Assembly (NCBI RefSeq): GCF_000296215.2
Contig: NZ_CP013949.1
Coordinates: 2,659,501 to 2,723,500 of the forward strand
Reading direction: 5' to 3'
DNA: 64,000 bases
Source: Bradyrhizobium sp. CCGE-LA001
Lineage (GTDB): Bacteria; Pseudomonadota; Alphaproteobacteria; Rhizobiales; Xanthobacteraceae
This document shows positions 50,764 through 59,279 of this stretch, piece by piece. Position 1 is the first letter of the stretch. Every line of letters starts with the position of its first letter. Below the pieces are notes generated by a model that was not told the origin of the DNA, did not search any database, and saw only the letters and a program-made list of their open reading frames with translations. Both the position numbers and the translations under genes were made by a program.

Positions 50764-51588
50764 ATGCCGCGTATTTTGATGACGGGAGCTTCGGGCGGAA
50801 TCGGCACGAGCCTGCGGAAATTGCTGCCGCCGATCTATCCGGATCTCCTGCTGTCCGACATCAAGCCGCCGGCCGATCTCGGCGCAAACGAAAAATTCAA
50901 GGCGGCGGACCTCGCCGATCTCGCGCAGTGCGAGGCGATCTGCGAGGGCGTCGACGGCATCCTTCATTTCGGCGGCTATTCGGTCGAAGGCACCTGGGAT
51001 CAGATCCTCCAGGCCAACATCATCGGCGGTTACAATCTGTTCGAGGCGGCGTACCGCAAGGGTGTCAAGCGCGTGGTGTTCGCCTCGTCGAACCACGCCG
51101 TCGGCTTCTATCCGCGTCACTACAAGATCGGCACCGACGTTACCCCGCGCCCCGACGGCCGCTATGGCGTGAGCAAGGTGTTCGGCGAGGCGCTCGGTGC
51201 GCTCTATGCCGACAAGCACGGGATGAAGGTGACGTGCTTGCGCATCGGCAATTTCGGCGATATGCCGCTCGACCAGCGCCGGCTTTCGATCTGGCTCAAG
51301 CCCGATGACCTCGTGCAGCTCTGCCGGATCGGGCTCGAGCATCCCGACATCCATTTTGAAGTCTTCTACGGCGCGTCCCTGAACGAGCGCGCCTGGTGGG
51401 ACAACCACCGCGCCTACGCATTCGGCTATCGCCCCACGGGACGCGCCGAGGATTTCCGCGATCACGCGATGGCCGAGCAGGCCAAGCTGAAGCCGGATCC
51501 GGTCGGCGATTATTTCCAGGGCGGTACCTTCTGCAGCATGGAGTTCGACGGCGACGCCAGCCGGATCATCGATTGGAACAAGCGGTAG
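50764..51588 (+). CDS. udh: Uronate dehydrogenase (NAD-dependent, SDR family)
   Basis: 274-aa extended SDR that oxidises D-galacturonate or D-glucuronate to the aldarolactone. The Rossmann motif TGASGGIGTSL is at 8-18, the active-site Tyr134-x3-Lys138 in GRYGVSK, and family segments GILHFGGYSVEG, NIIGGYNLFEAAY and FASSNHAVGFYP closely resemble characterised uronate dehydrogenases. GAGGGAAG precedes ATG 50764. Together with the divergent lactonase it would make aldarate for catabolism. Confidence 0.88.
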   Translation: MPRILMTGASGGIGTSLRKLLPPIYPDLLLSDIKPPADLGANEKFKAADLADLAQCEAICEGVDGILHFGGYSVEGTWDQILQANIIGGYNLFEAAYRKGVKRVVFASSNHAVGFYPRHYKIGTDVTPRPDGRYGVSKVFGEALGALYADKHGMKVTCLRIGNFGDMPLDQRRLSIWLKPDDLVQLCRIGLEHPDIHFEVFYGASLNERAWWDNHRAYAFGYRPTGRAEDFRDHAMAEQAKLKPDPVGDYFQGGTFCSMEFDGDASRIIDWNKR

Positions 51589-51744
51589 CGTGATGGCAGC
51601 TTGCGCGGTTGCGGCTGAAGGGAGGCCCGCCCCATCGTGGCCACGCTTCATGACGACGATGTCGGTCCGGCTCGACAGTCGCTTGAGCTCACGCAGCGGC
51701 TAACGGCTGAGCCATTCGTTCGGAGAAGTCGCCCCGGCGACGTC

Positions 51745-52638
51745 CTATGCTTCCGAAGGATCGAGCATTTCGCCGATCTTGTTGACGGCGACATTGATTG
51801 ACATGCCCTGGTAGTCGCCAGGATCGCCGAACCACGAGCCGGCCAGCGGCACGGCCTGGCCCGGATGCCGCGCAATGGCCACTGGGATGAGATCGAAGCC
51901 GGCGCTCAGGCTGTTGGTGGGATCATAGTCGAGCCAGCCGGCGCCGGGCAGAAACACCTGCACCCAAGCGTGGGTCGCGCCGGAGCCGGTCATACCCACA
52001 GCGCCACCGTCGAGCGTCGCATCGTAGAGATAGCCACTGACGAAGCGCGTAGCAAAGCCGAGGCGGCGCAACGTCCAGGCGAAGTCCCGACAGGTCCCGG
52101 ATCTCGTGCGCAGCGTTTCACCGGGCGACTGAGTGCCTTCGGCGTCTCGCGAGCGATAGCTGAACTCGCTCCGAAACAGGCTCAGCATTCGGCGCAGCAC
52201 GTCGGCAGTCCGGTCCTGATCGCCGGCCACGATGCTCTTGGTCCAGGCCGCATGGCTACCGTCTGGATCGTCGGCATGCGGACGCAGATAGCCGGCAAGG
52301 TCGGTCCACTCGTCCGGCGTGTACTGCACGGGGACTTCCTCGGCCCGGGACTCCAGCGGAAACGACTCCAGGCCCTTGATGCCGAAATAGATGCCGCGGA
52401 CCTTGAAGGTGAATGTGAGCTCGGTGCCGGGCTCGCTGAAGTCCATCACCGTGACGGCATTGGAACGGGAGTCGGTGACCCAATGCACCTTCGATGGCAG
52501 GCTGGTCGAAGCGGACCAGCGAAGCAGCCGGGTGGCGGCGCCGCGCCGCGGCAGGAACATGGCCCGGTGCGTGCCGAACGTTACCGGCTTCGCATAGCGG
52601 TACGTCGTCGTATGCGTGATCTCGCCGATGATCGCCAT
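51745..52638 (-). CDS. Transglutaminase-like (TGc) family protein
   Basis: 297 aa. An N-terminal bacterial transglutaminase-like beta domain (ITHTTTYRYAKPVTFGTHRA) precedes the papain-fold core with catalytic Cys183 (RSGTCRDFAW), His223 (ATHAWVQVF) and Asp239 (WLDYDPTN). Cytoplasmic, no signal peptide. It probably acts as a protease or amidase; such genes often accompany peptide-tailoring genes, but none is adjacent here. Confidence 0.9.
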   Translation of the reverse strand: MAIIGEITHTTTYRYAKPVTFGTHRAMFLPRRGAATRLLRWSASTSLPSKVHWVTDSRSNAVTVMDFSEPGTELTFTFKVRGIYFGIKGLESFPLESRAEEVPVQYTPDEWTDLAGYLRPHADDPDGSHAAWTKSIVAGDQDRTADVLRRMLSLFRSEFSYRSRDAEGTQSPGETLRTRSGTCRDFAWTLRRLGFATRFVSGYLYDATLDGGAVGMTGSGATHAWVQVFLPGAGWLDYDPTNSLSAGFDLIPVAIARHPGQAVPLAGSWFGDPGDYQGMSINVAVNKIGEMLDPSEA

Positions 52639-52811
52639 GCATCGTTCCGCTTCGCGCCTGCGGAGGCGTCGAGTGCCGTCTTACGCAGGAAGGCCGGCGG
52701 ATAGCTTTCGAACCGGCCCCACTTCGCCGTTGATCTAGATCAAGGCTGTCCCTCGGATCGTCAGGCTGTTCAGGTGATCACGCCTTCCGTCATGTGAATG
52801 GAGCGATGGGA

Positions 52812-53075
52812 ATGGGCATCCTGTGGACGATCATCATCGGATTCGTCGTTGGGCTGGTCGCGAAGTTCATCATGCCGGGAGACAAATCCGAGCCAAGTGG
52901 GTTCATTTTGACCACAGTCCTCGGCATTGTCGGTGCTTTCGTTGCAACCTGGCTCGGCCAAGCCGTGGGATGGTATCGGTTCGGAGAGGGGGCCGGCTTT
53001 GTCGGAAGCGTGGTCGGCGCCATCATCCTCCTGTTTCTCTACGGACTTGTCATGGGTCGGCAGGGGCGCGCCTGA
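52812..53075 (+). CDS. GlsB/YeaQ/YmgE-family small membrane protein
   Basis: 87 aa, three hydrophobic segments (ILWTIIIGFVVGLVAKFIMP, FILTTVLGIVGAFVATWLG, GFVGSVVGAIILLFLYGLVM) with the conserved GDKSEPSG loop. This family is stress-associated and of unknown biochemical function. ATG 52812 is chosen because GGAG lies 8 bp upstream and homologues start MGILW; earlier in-frame starts exist at 52794 and 52806. Confidence 0.9.
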   Translation: MGILWTIIIGFVVGLVAKFIMPGDKSEPSGFILTTVLGIVGAFVATWLGQAVGWYRFGEGAGFVGSVVGAIILLFLYGLVMGRQGRA

Positions 53076-53187
53076 GCGATCTATATGATCGGCCGAGCGT
53101 GAAAATCAAAGTGCTTGCTGCCGTGGTACTCGCGACGATCGCGTCGAGACCCGTGCCAGCCGCGCCGCTCAGCTCGCTAGTCTTGGA

Positions 53188-53212
53188 GCCGGCCGGTAGA
53201 ACCGCGGCCGGC
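53188..53212 (-). terminator. Hairpin terminator of the outer-membrane protein gene
   Basis: GCCGGCCG-N9-CGGCCGGC, 8-bp perfect stem, directly after the stop at 53215 on the minus strand. No strong T-tract. Confidence 0.55.
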
Positions 53213-53214
53213 CA

Positions 53215-54141
53215 TCAAAAGTGCAGGTTGATCCGCAACAACGCCTGATGACGCTCGAACTGCTCTAGGTTGAGGCTGCGGCTGTCGCCGACGGCGCTGC
53301 CTGCAACCTGCATCTGCCAGGTGCCGGAGATGCCGACCTCCTTGGAGATGGTGTAGGAGAAGGTGGGCCCCGCGAAGACAGCGTCGCCTACGTAGCGGTT
53401 GAGCGCACCGCCGTCATAGGCCCGCGCGTAGCGAACGCCGAGGCCGAGCACGAGGTCGGGCGTCAATACATAAGATATCGCGGACTGCAGCTGCATCTCG
53501 GAATCGTGCCGCCACAGATTGGTGGCGATCTCGCGTGTTCCGCCGGTCGCGTACCAGACGTTGAAGGCCGCAAACAGCCTGTCCTTGATCAGCTCGCTGT
53601 CGAACAGCGCGGCGAACTCACCGCCATATTGCGCAATGTGCATGCCGCTGCCGTCGTCGATCCGGCTCCAGCCGGGCTGCGCGTGGAGGGTCAATCCGAA
53701 TGGCGCGACGGCGCGATCGACCAGCTTGTAGCGCAGCTCGAGCGCACCGCCGCTGAAAGCGATGTCCCGATGATCGGCAAGTCCCGGAACGCCCTTGATG
53801 TGCTGTCCGCTCAGCGAAAACCCGGGGGCGATCCGGAAGTTATCCGACACCGTGTATTTGACCTGATTGAGATTGGCCCAGGCTGCGTAAGTGCCTGAAC
53901 GTTTTCCGAAGGCGCCGACATTCTCGAACTCCACCTCGATGTCGCCGGTCTTGCCGATATCGGAGCCCATGCTGAAACCGAAGATGTGCTCGGTGTCGAT
54001 CTCCGCGTGAGCTGACGGCAGGCCCTGCGCCAGCCGCGGCCTGCCTTCGGCGAAGGCCGAGACGCAGGTCACCAGTTGACCGGCCAAGATCGTTGCCGCC
54101 GCTGCGGCGCACGGGGCACTTAATTTTCCAAACACGAACAA
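53215..54141 (-). CDS. Outer-membrane beta-barrel-like protein
   Basis: 308 aa with a signal peptide (about 1-31, ending SAFA) and a series of alternating amphipathic strands (SGTYAAWANLNQVKYTV, LELRYKLVDR, LVLGLGVRYARAY). It ends in LRINLHF, a C-terminal aromatic residue typical of outer-membrane barrels. It resembles uncharacterised porin-like proteins of Bradyrhizobium. Monocistronic; substrate unknown. Confidence 0.8.
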   Translation of the reverse strand: MFVFGKLSAPCAAAAATILAGQLVTCVSAFAEGRPRLAQGLPSAHAEIDTEHIFGFSMGSDIGKTGDIEVEFENVGAFGKRSGTYAAWANLNQVKYTVSDNFRIAPGFSLSGQHIKGVPGLADHRDIAFSGGALELRYKLVDRAVAPFGLTLHAQPGWSRIDDGSGMHIAQYGGEFAALFDSELIKDRLFAAFNVWYATGGTREIATNLWRHDSEMQLQSAISYVLTPDLVLGLGVRYARAYDGGALNRYVGDAVFAGPTFSYTISKEVGISGTWQMQVAGSAVGDSRSLNLEQFERHQALLRINLHF

Positions 54142-54532
54142 TCCACCCTCAACCGGGGGCCCCTCGATGCACGCACGGGACCTTCCCGATGCAAATGCAA
54201 GTCACTCGCAAAAAGATTTCACGGAACGGCTGTTGATGCAATTGTTGCGAGTCGTTCTTAGTTGCGTTCAAATGTCGCGGCTGCTTGCCGAAGCACCAGC
54301 TTTGACCGCGTTGATGGTAAGACCGCGACCCGGCCGATAGGACATTCAGGCGGGCCGGGCCAACATCGAGAAACCCGAAACTCGGCTGCGTCTTCTGCTG
54401 GAACCAGTGTGAATCGATGCCGAGACGATACTTGGCGGTCCTAGTGCGCTTGGCGATTACCGAAGCGCGCAGGCCAGAGACGTGATCGTGCTGCCCGCAA
54501 GAGGTTGCGAACGCACGATCACCCGATCGGCA
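54142..54532. other. 391-bp gap with no recognised feature
   Basis: Between the outer-membrane protein start (minus) and the end of the next minus-strand gene. Short open frames here give Arg/Ser/Thr-rich translations without domains. The part next to 54142 should contain the outer-membrane gene promoter and is locally A/T-richer (AAAAAGATTTCACGG near 54210). Confidence 0.4.
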
Positions 54533-55459
54533 TCAACCTTTGGCGATGTCTCGCCTCATTTTCTGCAATCGCGCAAAGGCAGCCCACGCGTTTGGATATT
54601 GAGCGTCCTTTGAATCGATCGTCAGCAGCGCGCGGCATGCCTCGTCGATCTCTGCCGGTGAGGGACGCATCGAGATGTCGGCGGCTGTCTCGGCCTTCTT
54701 CCAGCGGTCCTCGACCTCTTTCGCCAAGGCCAGGGCTTCGGACGGCGTTCGTTTCCGGGTCGATCTCGCCAGTGCGTGATCCGGAGGAAATGTGGGCCAC
54801 GCGGCCGGAGGCTGGTCGGCCCGCCGCTCGCTCTCCTTGGCGGCCTCACGCGTCGCAGACGGATTTTGCCCCTTTCCATTTCCGGCATCAGCCGGAACGG
54901 TCCGGGCGGCCAGCTCGCGGACTTGCTGCTCCATCGTGCCGCCGGACGACGATCCGCCCGAAGAGGCTGCAGCCGTCGTCAGGGCAGGCGCAACCGACGT
55001 CCTCACATCCGGGGCAGCCTTCTGAACGGTCTTGACGATCGACGCGCCGGGCGACAGAGCCGGCCGCTGTTGCGCGACTTTATCGTCTTCAGTGGGGCAA
55101 GGCCTGTATCCGGAACGCTGATGCGTTACCCGTCCGTCGTCGTCGATGCGGGCAAAATCAATGGCCACGGTGTAGACGAAGGCGACATCGACGAACTGGC
55201 CGGACTTGTCCCGTGCCTTGACGCCCCCGCAAACATATCTCGCTGCATCGGATTTGACTGAGCGCAACGTGCTGAATGTGGCCGTAGCAGGATCGATCAA
55301 CGCATGTCGGACGGCTGCGCGTGCTTTCGCATGTTCCGAGGAGAATGTGCTGAGCACAAAGTCCGGGTTGATGAAAGCCGGCTGGTAGTACCACACACAC
55401 TCCGCGGCGAAAAACGCTGCGCCGAAGCCGACTGCGATCAGGAAACCGGGGACATTCAT
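54533..55459 (-). CDS. Membrane-anchored hypothetical protein
   Basis: 308 aa from ATG 55459 with CGGAGC upstream. One N-terminal transmembrane helix (FLIAVGFGAAFFAAECVWYY), then a domain with two cysteines (RYVCGGVKARDKSGQFVDVA and YRPCPTED) that resembles small bacterial lipoprotein-like domains. A Ser/Gly-rich linker near 175 (ASSGGSSSGG) leads to a charged C-terminal part. Family not recognised; function unknown. Confidence 0.7.
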   Translation of the reverse strand: MNVPGFLIAVGFGAAFFAAECVWYYQPAFINPDFVLSTFSSEHAKARAAVRHALIDPATATFSTLRSVKSDAARYVCGGVKARDKSGQFVDVAFVYTVAIDFARIDDDGRVTHQRSGYRPCPTEDDKVAQQRPALSPGASIVKTVQKAAPDVRTSVAPALTTAAASSGGSSSGGTMEQQVRELAARTVPADAGNGKGQNPSATREAAKESERRADQPPAAWPTFPPDHALARSTRKRTPSEALALAKEVEDRWKKAETAADISMRPSPAEIDEACRALLTIDSKDAQYPNAWAAFARLQKMRRDIAKG

Positions 55460-55873
55460 GTGGTTGCTCCGGGCAATGGAACCCGGCATGGTTGTTTTAT
55501 GTTACTACATCTATTTGCGATAGAGTCCTCTAACAAGCCGTTAATCGGTTGAGAGATTGCGCGGCATCTACCAGAAGGTACCAGCTGAATCGGATGAGTT
55601 CCGCCGGAACCCGTTGCGCTCTTGTACGCCGGGGAGGCAACAGTTGGATTCGCAGCGGCCGACCACACGTCATTGCGAGCGCGGCGAAGCAATCCAGAAT
55701 CCCTCCACGGCAAGCACTGGATTGCTTGGCGGCGCTCGCAATGACGCGTTGAGGGAGCATGGCTCGTCCGCAGGCCGATGACCCCGCGGCGCTCCCATTG
55801 ATCCAGGTCAACACCGCTCCGGGCATCGTCTGGCTCTCGACACGGGCGATCGAAATCCGAGAGAGCCACAACA
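55460..55873. other. 414-bp gap containing a family A repeat
   Basis: Apart from the palindromic repeat at 55668-55746 I see no gene. It separates divergent genes, so both promoters must lie here. AT-rich TTTTATGTTACTACATC near 55495 is the most promoter-like stretch. Confidence 0.4.
55668..55746. repeat. Intergenic palindromic repeat, family A (copy 2)
   Basis: Shorter variant (79 bp): CGTCATTGCGAGCG ... CGCTCGCAATGACG ends with AAGCAATCCAGA / CTGGATTGCTT inner arms, matching the copies at 2818 and 63403. Confidence 0.85.
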
Positions 55874-56287
55874 ATGAAGATCAAATTGTCATTCGTCGCG
55901 ATGCTCGCGGCGTCCGTGCCGGCAGTGGCGCAAGCCGCGCCGCTCAGCGAGGCCGAAGCGACGTTTCTCAACCAGCTCGTCACCGCATCGGTGGTGCTCG
56001 AACAGCGATGCGACGGTTATGAGGTCGATGGTGCCGGCGGAGTCCAACTCGGCGCCCGGCTTCTCGGCAGCCCCGAAGCTGCGATGGCCATGATCGATGC
56101 CTACGCTGCTGCCATCAAAGCGCACGATGGAGAGAGCTACGATTCCGGCAAATTCCGGCCGGAAGTGTTCGACGCGGCCGCTAAGGCGTTTCGGCGGGTC
56201 CGCACAGACTTGATCAAGAACCCGAAAAGAGCGTGCGCGAATTATGGCAACGCCAGCGTGGAGCAAGGACTGCTGAGGCGATATTGA
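55874..56287 (+). CDS. Small secreted hypothetical protein
   Basis: 137 aa with a clear signal peptide (MKIKLSFVAMLAASVPAVAQ, cleaved near AQA/AP). The mature region is helical with two cysteines (EQRCDGYEV and KRACANYG) that could form a disulfide. It resembles short periplasmic proteins found in Bradyrhizobiaceae. No function known; no operon partner. Confidence 0.75.
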   Translation: MKIKLSFVAMLAASVPAVAQAAPLSEAEATFLNQLVTASVVLEQRCDGYEVDGAGGVQLGARLLGSPEAAMAMIDAYAAAIKAHDGESYDSGKFRPEVFDAAAKAFRRVRTDLIKNPKRACANYGNASVEQGLLRRY

Positions 56288-56500
56288 GTCCAGCGCGGCG
56301 CACGCTGCCCATGCGCGCCAAGAACCCCGCAGATCGTAGATCTGACGCCTTGCCGGTCCATCCTGTGGCGCAGGGTAGGCGAACGTTGTCCAAAATTCGC
56401 GACGCAAGGCCCTGCGTTGGCTGCCTCTGATCCAGCGTGGACCAATCTTATTGACAATCTGCATTGAGGCGGTACCACAAGGCAACTTCGAAGGATTGGC

Positions 56501-58222
56501 ATGATGACGAGTGGCTTGCGCAAGGGTCTGACGAGCTATGGCGATGCCGGCTTTTCGCTGTTCCTGCGCAAGGCGTTCATCAAAGCCATGGGCTATTCCG
56601 ACGACGCGCTGGAGCGTCCGATCGTCGGCATCACCAACACCTATAGTGACTACAATCCCTGCCACGGCAACGTTCCCCAGATCATCGAGGCCGCCAAGCG
56701 CGGCGTGATGCTGTCCGGCGCGATGCCGTTCGTGTTCCCGACCATCTCGATCGCCGAGAGCTTTGCGCATCCGACCTCGATGTATCTGCGCAATCTGATG
56801 GCGATGGACACCGAGGAGATGATCCGCGCCCAGCCGATGGATGCGGTGATCGTGATCGGCGGCTGCGACAAGACGCTTCCGGCGCAGGTGATGGCCGCGA
56901 TCAGCGCCGATTTGCCGACCGTCGTCATTCCGGTCGGTCCCATGGTTGTTGGTCATCACAAGGGCGAGGTGCTGGGCGCCTGCACCGACTGCCGCCGTCT
57001 CTGGGCGAAATATCGCGCCGGCGACATGGACGATGCCGAGATCGAAGCCGTGAACGGCCGTCTGGCGCCGTCGGTCGGCACTTGCATGGTGATGGGGACG
57101 GCCTCGACCATGGCCTGCATGATCGAAGCCATGGGCCTGTCGCTGCCGATGAGTGCAACGATTCCGGCGCCGCATGCCGAGCGCTTTCGCTCGGCGGAAG
57201 CGAGCGGCAGGGTGGCCGCCGAAATGGCGAAGGCGAAGGGGCCGAAGCCGAGCGAAGTGTTGACGCCGGCCTCGTTCAGGAATGCGCAGGTGGTGCTCCA
57301 GGCCATCGGCGGCTCGACCAATGGGTTGATCCATCTGACCGCGATGGCGCATCGCTCGCCACATCGACTCGATCTCGAGAAATTCGACCAGATCGGCCGC
57401 GAGGTGCCGGTGCTGGTCGACCTCAAGCCGTCCGGCGAGCATTACATGGAGCATTTCCACCACGCCGGCGGGGTGCCGAAACTGCTGGCGCAGCTCGGCG
57501 ATCTCGTCGATCTCGACGCGAAGACCATCACCGGTCAGACGCTGCGCGAGATCGCGGCGAATGCTGAGGACGTGCCTGGCCAGGACGCGATCCGCCCGCG
57601 CGACAATCCGATCAAGAAAGAGGGCGGCCTCGCGGTGTTGCACGGTAATCTCGCCCCGCGCGGCGCCGTGATCAAGCAATCGGCCGCGAGCCCGAAGCTG
57701 CTGCAGCACACCGGCCGCGCGGTCGTGTTCGAATCCGTCGAGGACATGACCTTGCGGGTGGACGATCCCGATCTCGACGTCACCGCCGACGACGTGCTGG
57801 TGCTGCGCAATGCCGGCCCGAAAGGCGCGCCGGGGATGCCCGAGGCGGGGTACTTGCCGATCCCGAAGAAGCTGGCGCGCGGTGGCACCAAGGACATGGT
57901 GCGCATCTCGGATGCGCGTATGAGCGGCACCGCGTTCGGCACCATCGTGCTGCACATCACGCCGGAATCCGCAGTCGGCGGCCCGCTGGCGCTAGTGCAG
58001 AACGGCGACATGATCAGCCTCGACGTGGCCAAGCGCAGCATCGAGCTGCTGGTCGATGCCGCCGAACTCGAGCGGCGCCGCGCCGCGCTGAAGCCGGCCG
58101 CAGCGCCCGAGGAGGCGCGGCGCGGCTATGCCTGGCTGTTCAACGAGACCATCATGCAAGCCGACGAGGGCTGCGACTTCGATTTCATGCAGCGGACCGG
58201 GCCCGGCGCTGCGAAACGCTGA
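56501..58222 (+). CDS. IlvD/Edd-family dehydratase, probable sugar-acid (arabonate/xylonate-type) dehydratase
   Basis: 573-aa iron-sulfur dehydratase. Cluster cysteines: Cys54 (YNPCHGN), Cys122 (IGGCDKTLP) and the Cys of GTCMVMGTAST; the C-terminal SDARMSGTAFGTIVLHITPE carries the catalytic Ser region. The sequence (ACTDCRRLWAKYRAGD, FMQRTGPG) fits the sugar-acid branch better than IlvD. The product would be a 2-keto-3-deoxy sugar acid. ATG 56501 or 56504 follows AAGGA. The 213 bp upstream contain no obvious operator. Confidence 0.9.
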   Translation: MMTSGLRKGLTSYGDAGFSLFLRKAFIKAMGYSDDALERPIVGITNTYSDYNPCHGNVPQIIEAAKRGVMLSGAMPFVFPTISIAESFAHPTSMYLRNLMAMDTEEMIRAQPMDAVIVIGGCDKTLPAQVMAAISADLPTVVIPVGPMVVGHHKGEVLGACTDCRRLWAKYRAGDMDDAEIEAVNGRLAPSVGTCMVMGTASTMACMIEAMGLSLPMSATIPAPHAERFRSAEASGRVAAEMAKAKGPKPSEVLTPASFRNAQVVLQAIGGSTNGLIHLTAMAHRSPHRLDLEKFDQIGREVPVLVDLKPSGEHYMEHFHHAGGVPKLLAQLGDLVDLDAKTITGQTLREIAANAEDVPGQDAIRPRDNPIKKEGGLAVLHGNLAPRGAVIKQSAASPKLLQHTGRAVVFESVEDMTLRVDDPDLDVTADDVLVLRNAGPKGAPGMPEAGYLPIPKKLARGGTKDMVRISDARMSGTAFGTIVLHITPESAVGGPLALVQNGDMISLDVAKRSIELLVDAAELERRRAALKPAAAPEEARRGYAWLFNETIMQADEGCDFDFMQRTGPGAAKR

Positions 58223-58234
58223 GCGGCCACGGCG

Positions 58235-59029
58235 CTATTTGCCTTTGCTGGTGAACTTCTTCACGGCGGTGCCGAACGCCTCCGTGTTCATCGCCATGAT
58301 GATCTTGTGCTCCTCGGCATCGAGCTGCTGCTTCACCGGCGTGGTCGCGGCCTGATAGACCAGCTGCTTGGTGCCGGCGATCGCCGCGTGCGGATTTTGC
58401 GCGAGGCGTTCGGCGAGTTGCCGCGTCGCCCCCTTCAGCTCCGCGGCGGGAACGATCTTGGCGACCAGGCCCCATTCGTAAGCCTGCTGCGCGGTAAAAT
58501 TGTCCTCGGCCAGAAAGATCTGCAGCGCGCGGCGGGAGCCGACCGTGCCGACGATGCCGACCGTGGAGCCGCCGTCCGGCGACACGCCGATCTTGGCATA
58601 GGCCGGCGTGAACTTGGCATCGTCGGCGGCGATGCAGAGGTCGGTGACGAAAGCGAGGCCCATGCCGGCGCCGGCGGCCGAGCCGTGCACGCTCGACAGC
58701 GAGATCTTCGGCATGCGGCGGATGATCTCGATGAAGGCGTGATAGTGCTTCAGCAGCTCGCCGACGACTGGCGTCACCGTGCCCGCTTCGGCGGCGGCCC
58801 CGATGGTCTGCAGATCGCCGCCGGCCGAGAAGGCGCGGCCTTCGCCTTCGAGGACGACGACGCGGATGCTGTCGTCGCCTTCGAGCGTGGCCGCGAGCTG
58901 CTCGAGCTTCTGCGCGATCGCGAGATTGATCGAGTTGTAGGCGGCGGGGCGGTTGAGCGTGATGATTGCAATCGGGCCGTCGATCCGCAGCAGGGCGGGA
59001 TCATCAGGCTTTGAGACGGGAGCTGGCAT
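58235..59029 (-). CDS. Enoyl-CoA hydratase/isomerase family protein, PaaG-like
   Basis: 264-aa crotonase-fold protein. Oxyanion-hole segments AFSAGGDLQTIG and HGSAAGAGMGLAFVTDL are present. Neither glutamate of canonical hydratase is kept (GGGCEL is GAGMGL); instead VSPDGGST carries an Asp as in PaaG-type enoyl-CoA isomerases. ATG 59029 is used; ATG 59047 would add six residues. Convergent with the dehydratase gene, 12 bp between the stops. Confidence 0.88.
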   Translation of the reverse strand: MPAPVSKPDDPALLRIDGPIAIITLNRPAAYNSINLAIAQKLEQLAATLEGDDSIRVVVLEGEGRAFSAGGDLQTIGAAAEAGTVTPVVGELLKHYHAFIEIIRRMPKISLSSVHGSAAGAGMGLAFVTDLCIAADDAKFTPAYAKIGVSPDGGSTVGIVGTVGSRRALQIFLAEDNFTAQQAYEWGLVAKIVPAAELKGATRQLAERLAQNPHAAIAGTKQLVYQAATTPVKQQLDAEEHKIIMAMNTEAFGTAVKKFTSKGK

Positions 59030-59237
59030 TCTGGAAATCCCCGGCATGAGGTTTGCTGCTGCAACTAAATCGCAGAAGGCGAGGGGTGACAATCCCCGGC
59101 CGCCAGTGCCCCCGCGCCCCGGCTCTTGCGCTGGGCCGAACGATAGGCTCAAATGGGCTCGCCTTCACCAAGGGACGGACACGAGCGCCGGCTCCTCCAG
59201 AGGCCAGCAAACCAAAATCAGCGTGAGAGGAGACGAC

Positions 59238-59279
59238 ATGGGTCACGCTCGTGTCTTGCGGAAATGGGCTGTCCAATGA
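59238..59279 (+). CDS. Possible 13-residue leader peptide coupled to the reductase gene
   Basis: ATG 59238 with GAGAGGAG 5 bp upstream encodes MGHARVLRKWAVQ and its TGA overlaps the ATG of the reductase (ATGA). The reductase itself has no other good ribosome-binding site. It may be a translational-coupling leader rather than a functional peptide; a missed base in the reductase N-terminus is the alternative. Confidence 0.4.
   Translation: MGHARVLRKWAVQ

Noticed and set aside
53099..53248. 49-codon frame starting KIKVLAAVVLATIASRPVPA with a signal-peptide look and AAPLS like the protein at 55874
   Set aside because: No ribosome-binding site and it contains the terminator hairpin of the opposite gene; at most a remnant of a secreted-protein gene.
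55889..57955. 688-codon minus-strand open frame
   Set aside because: Shadow of the IlvD/Edd-family gene and the small secreted-protein gene; its translation is His/Arg-rich without domains, as expected in GC-rich DNA.
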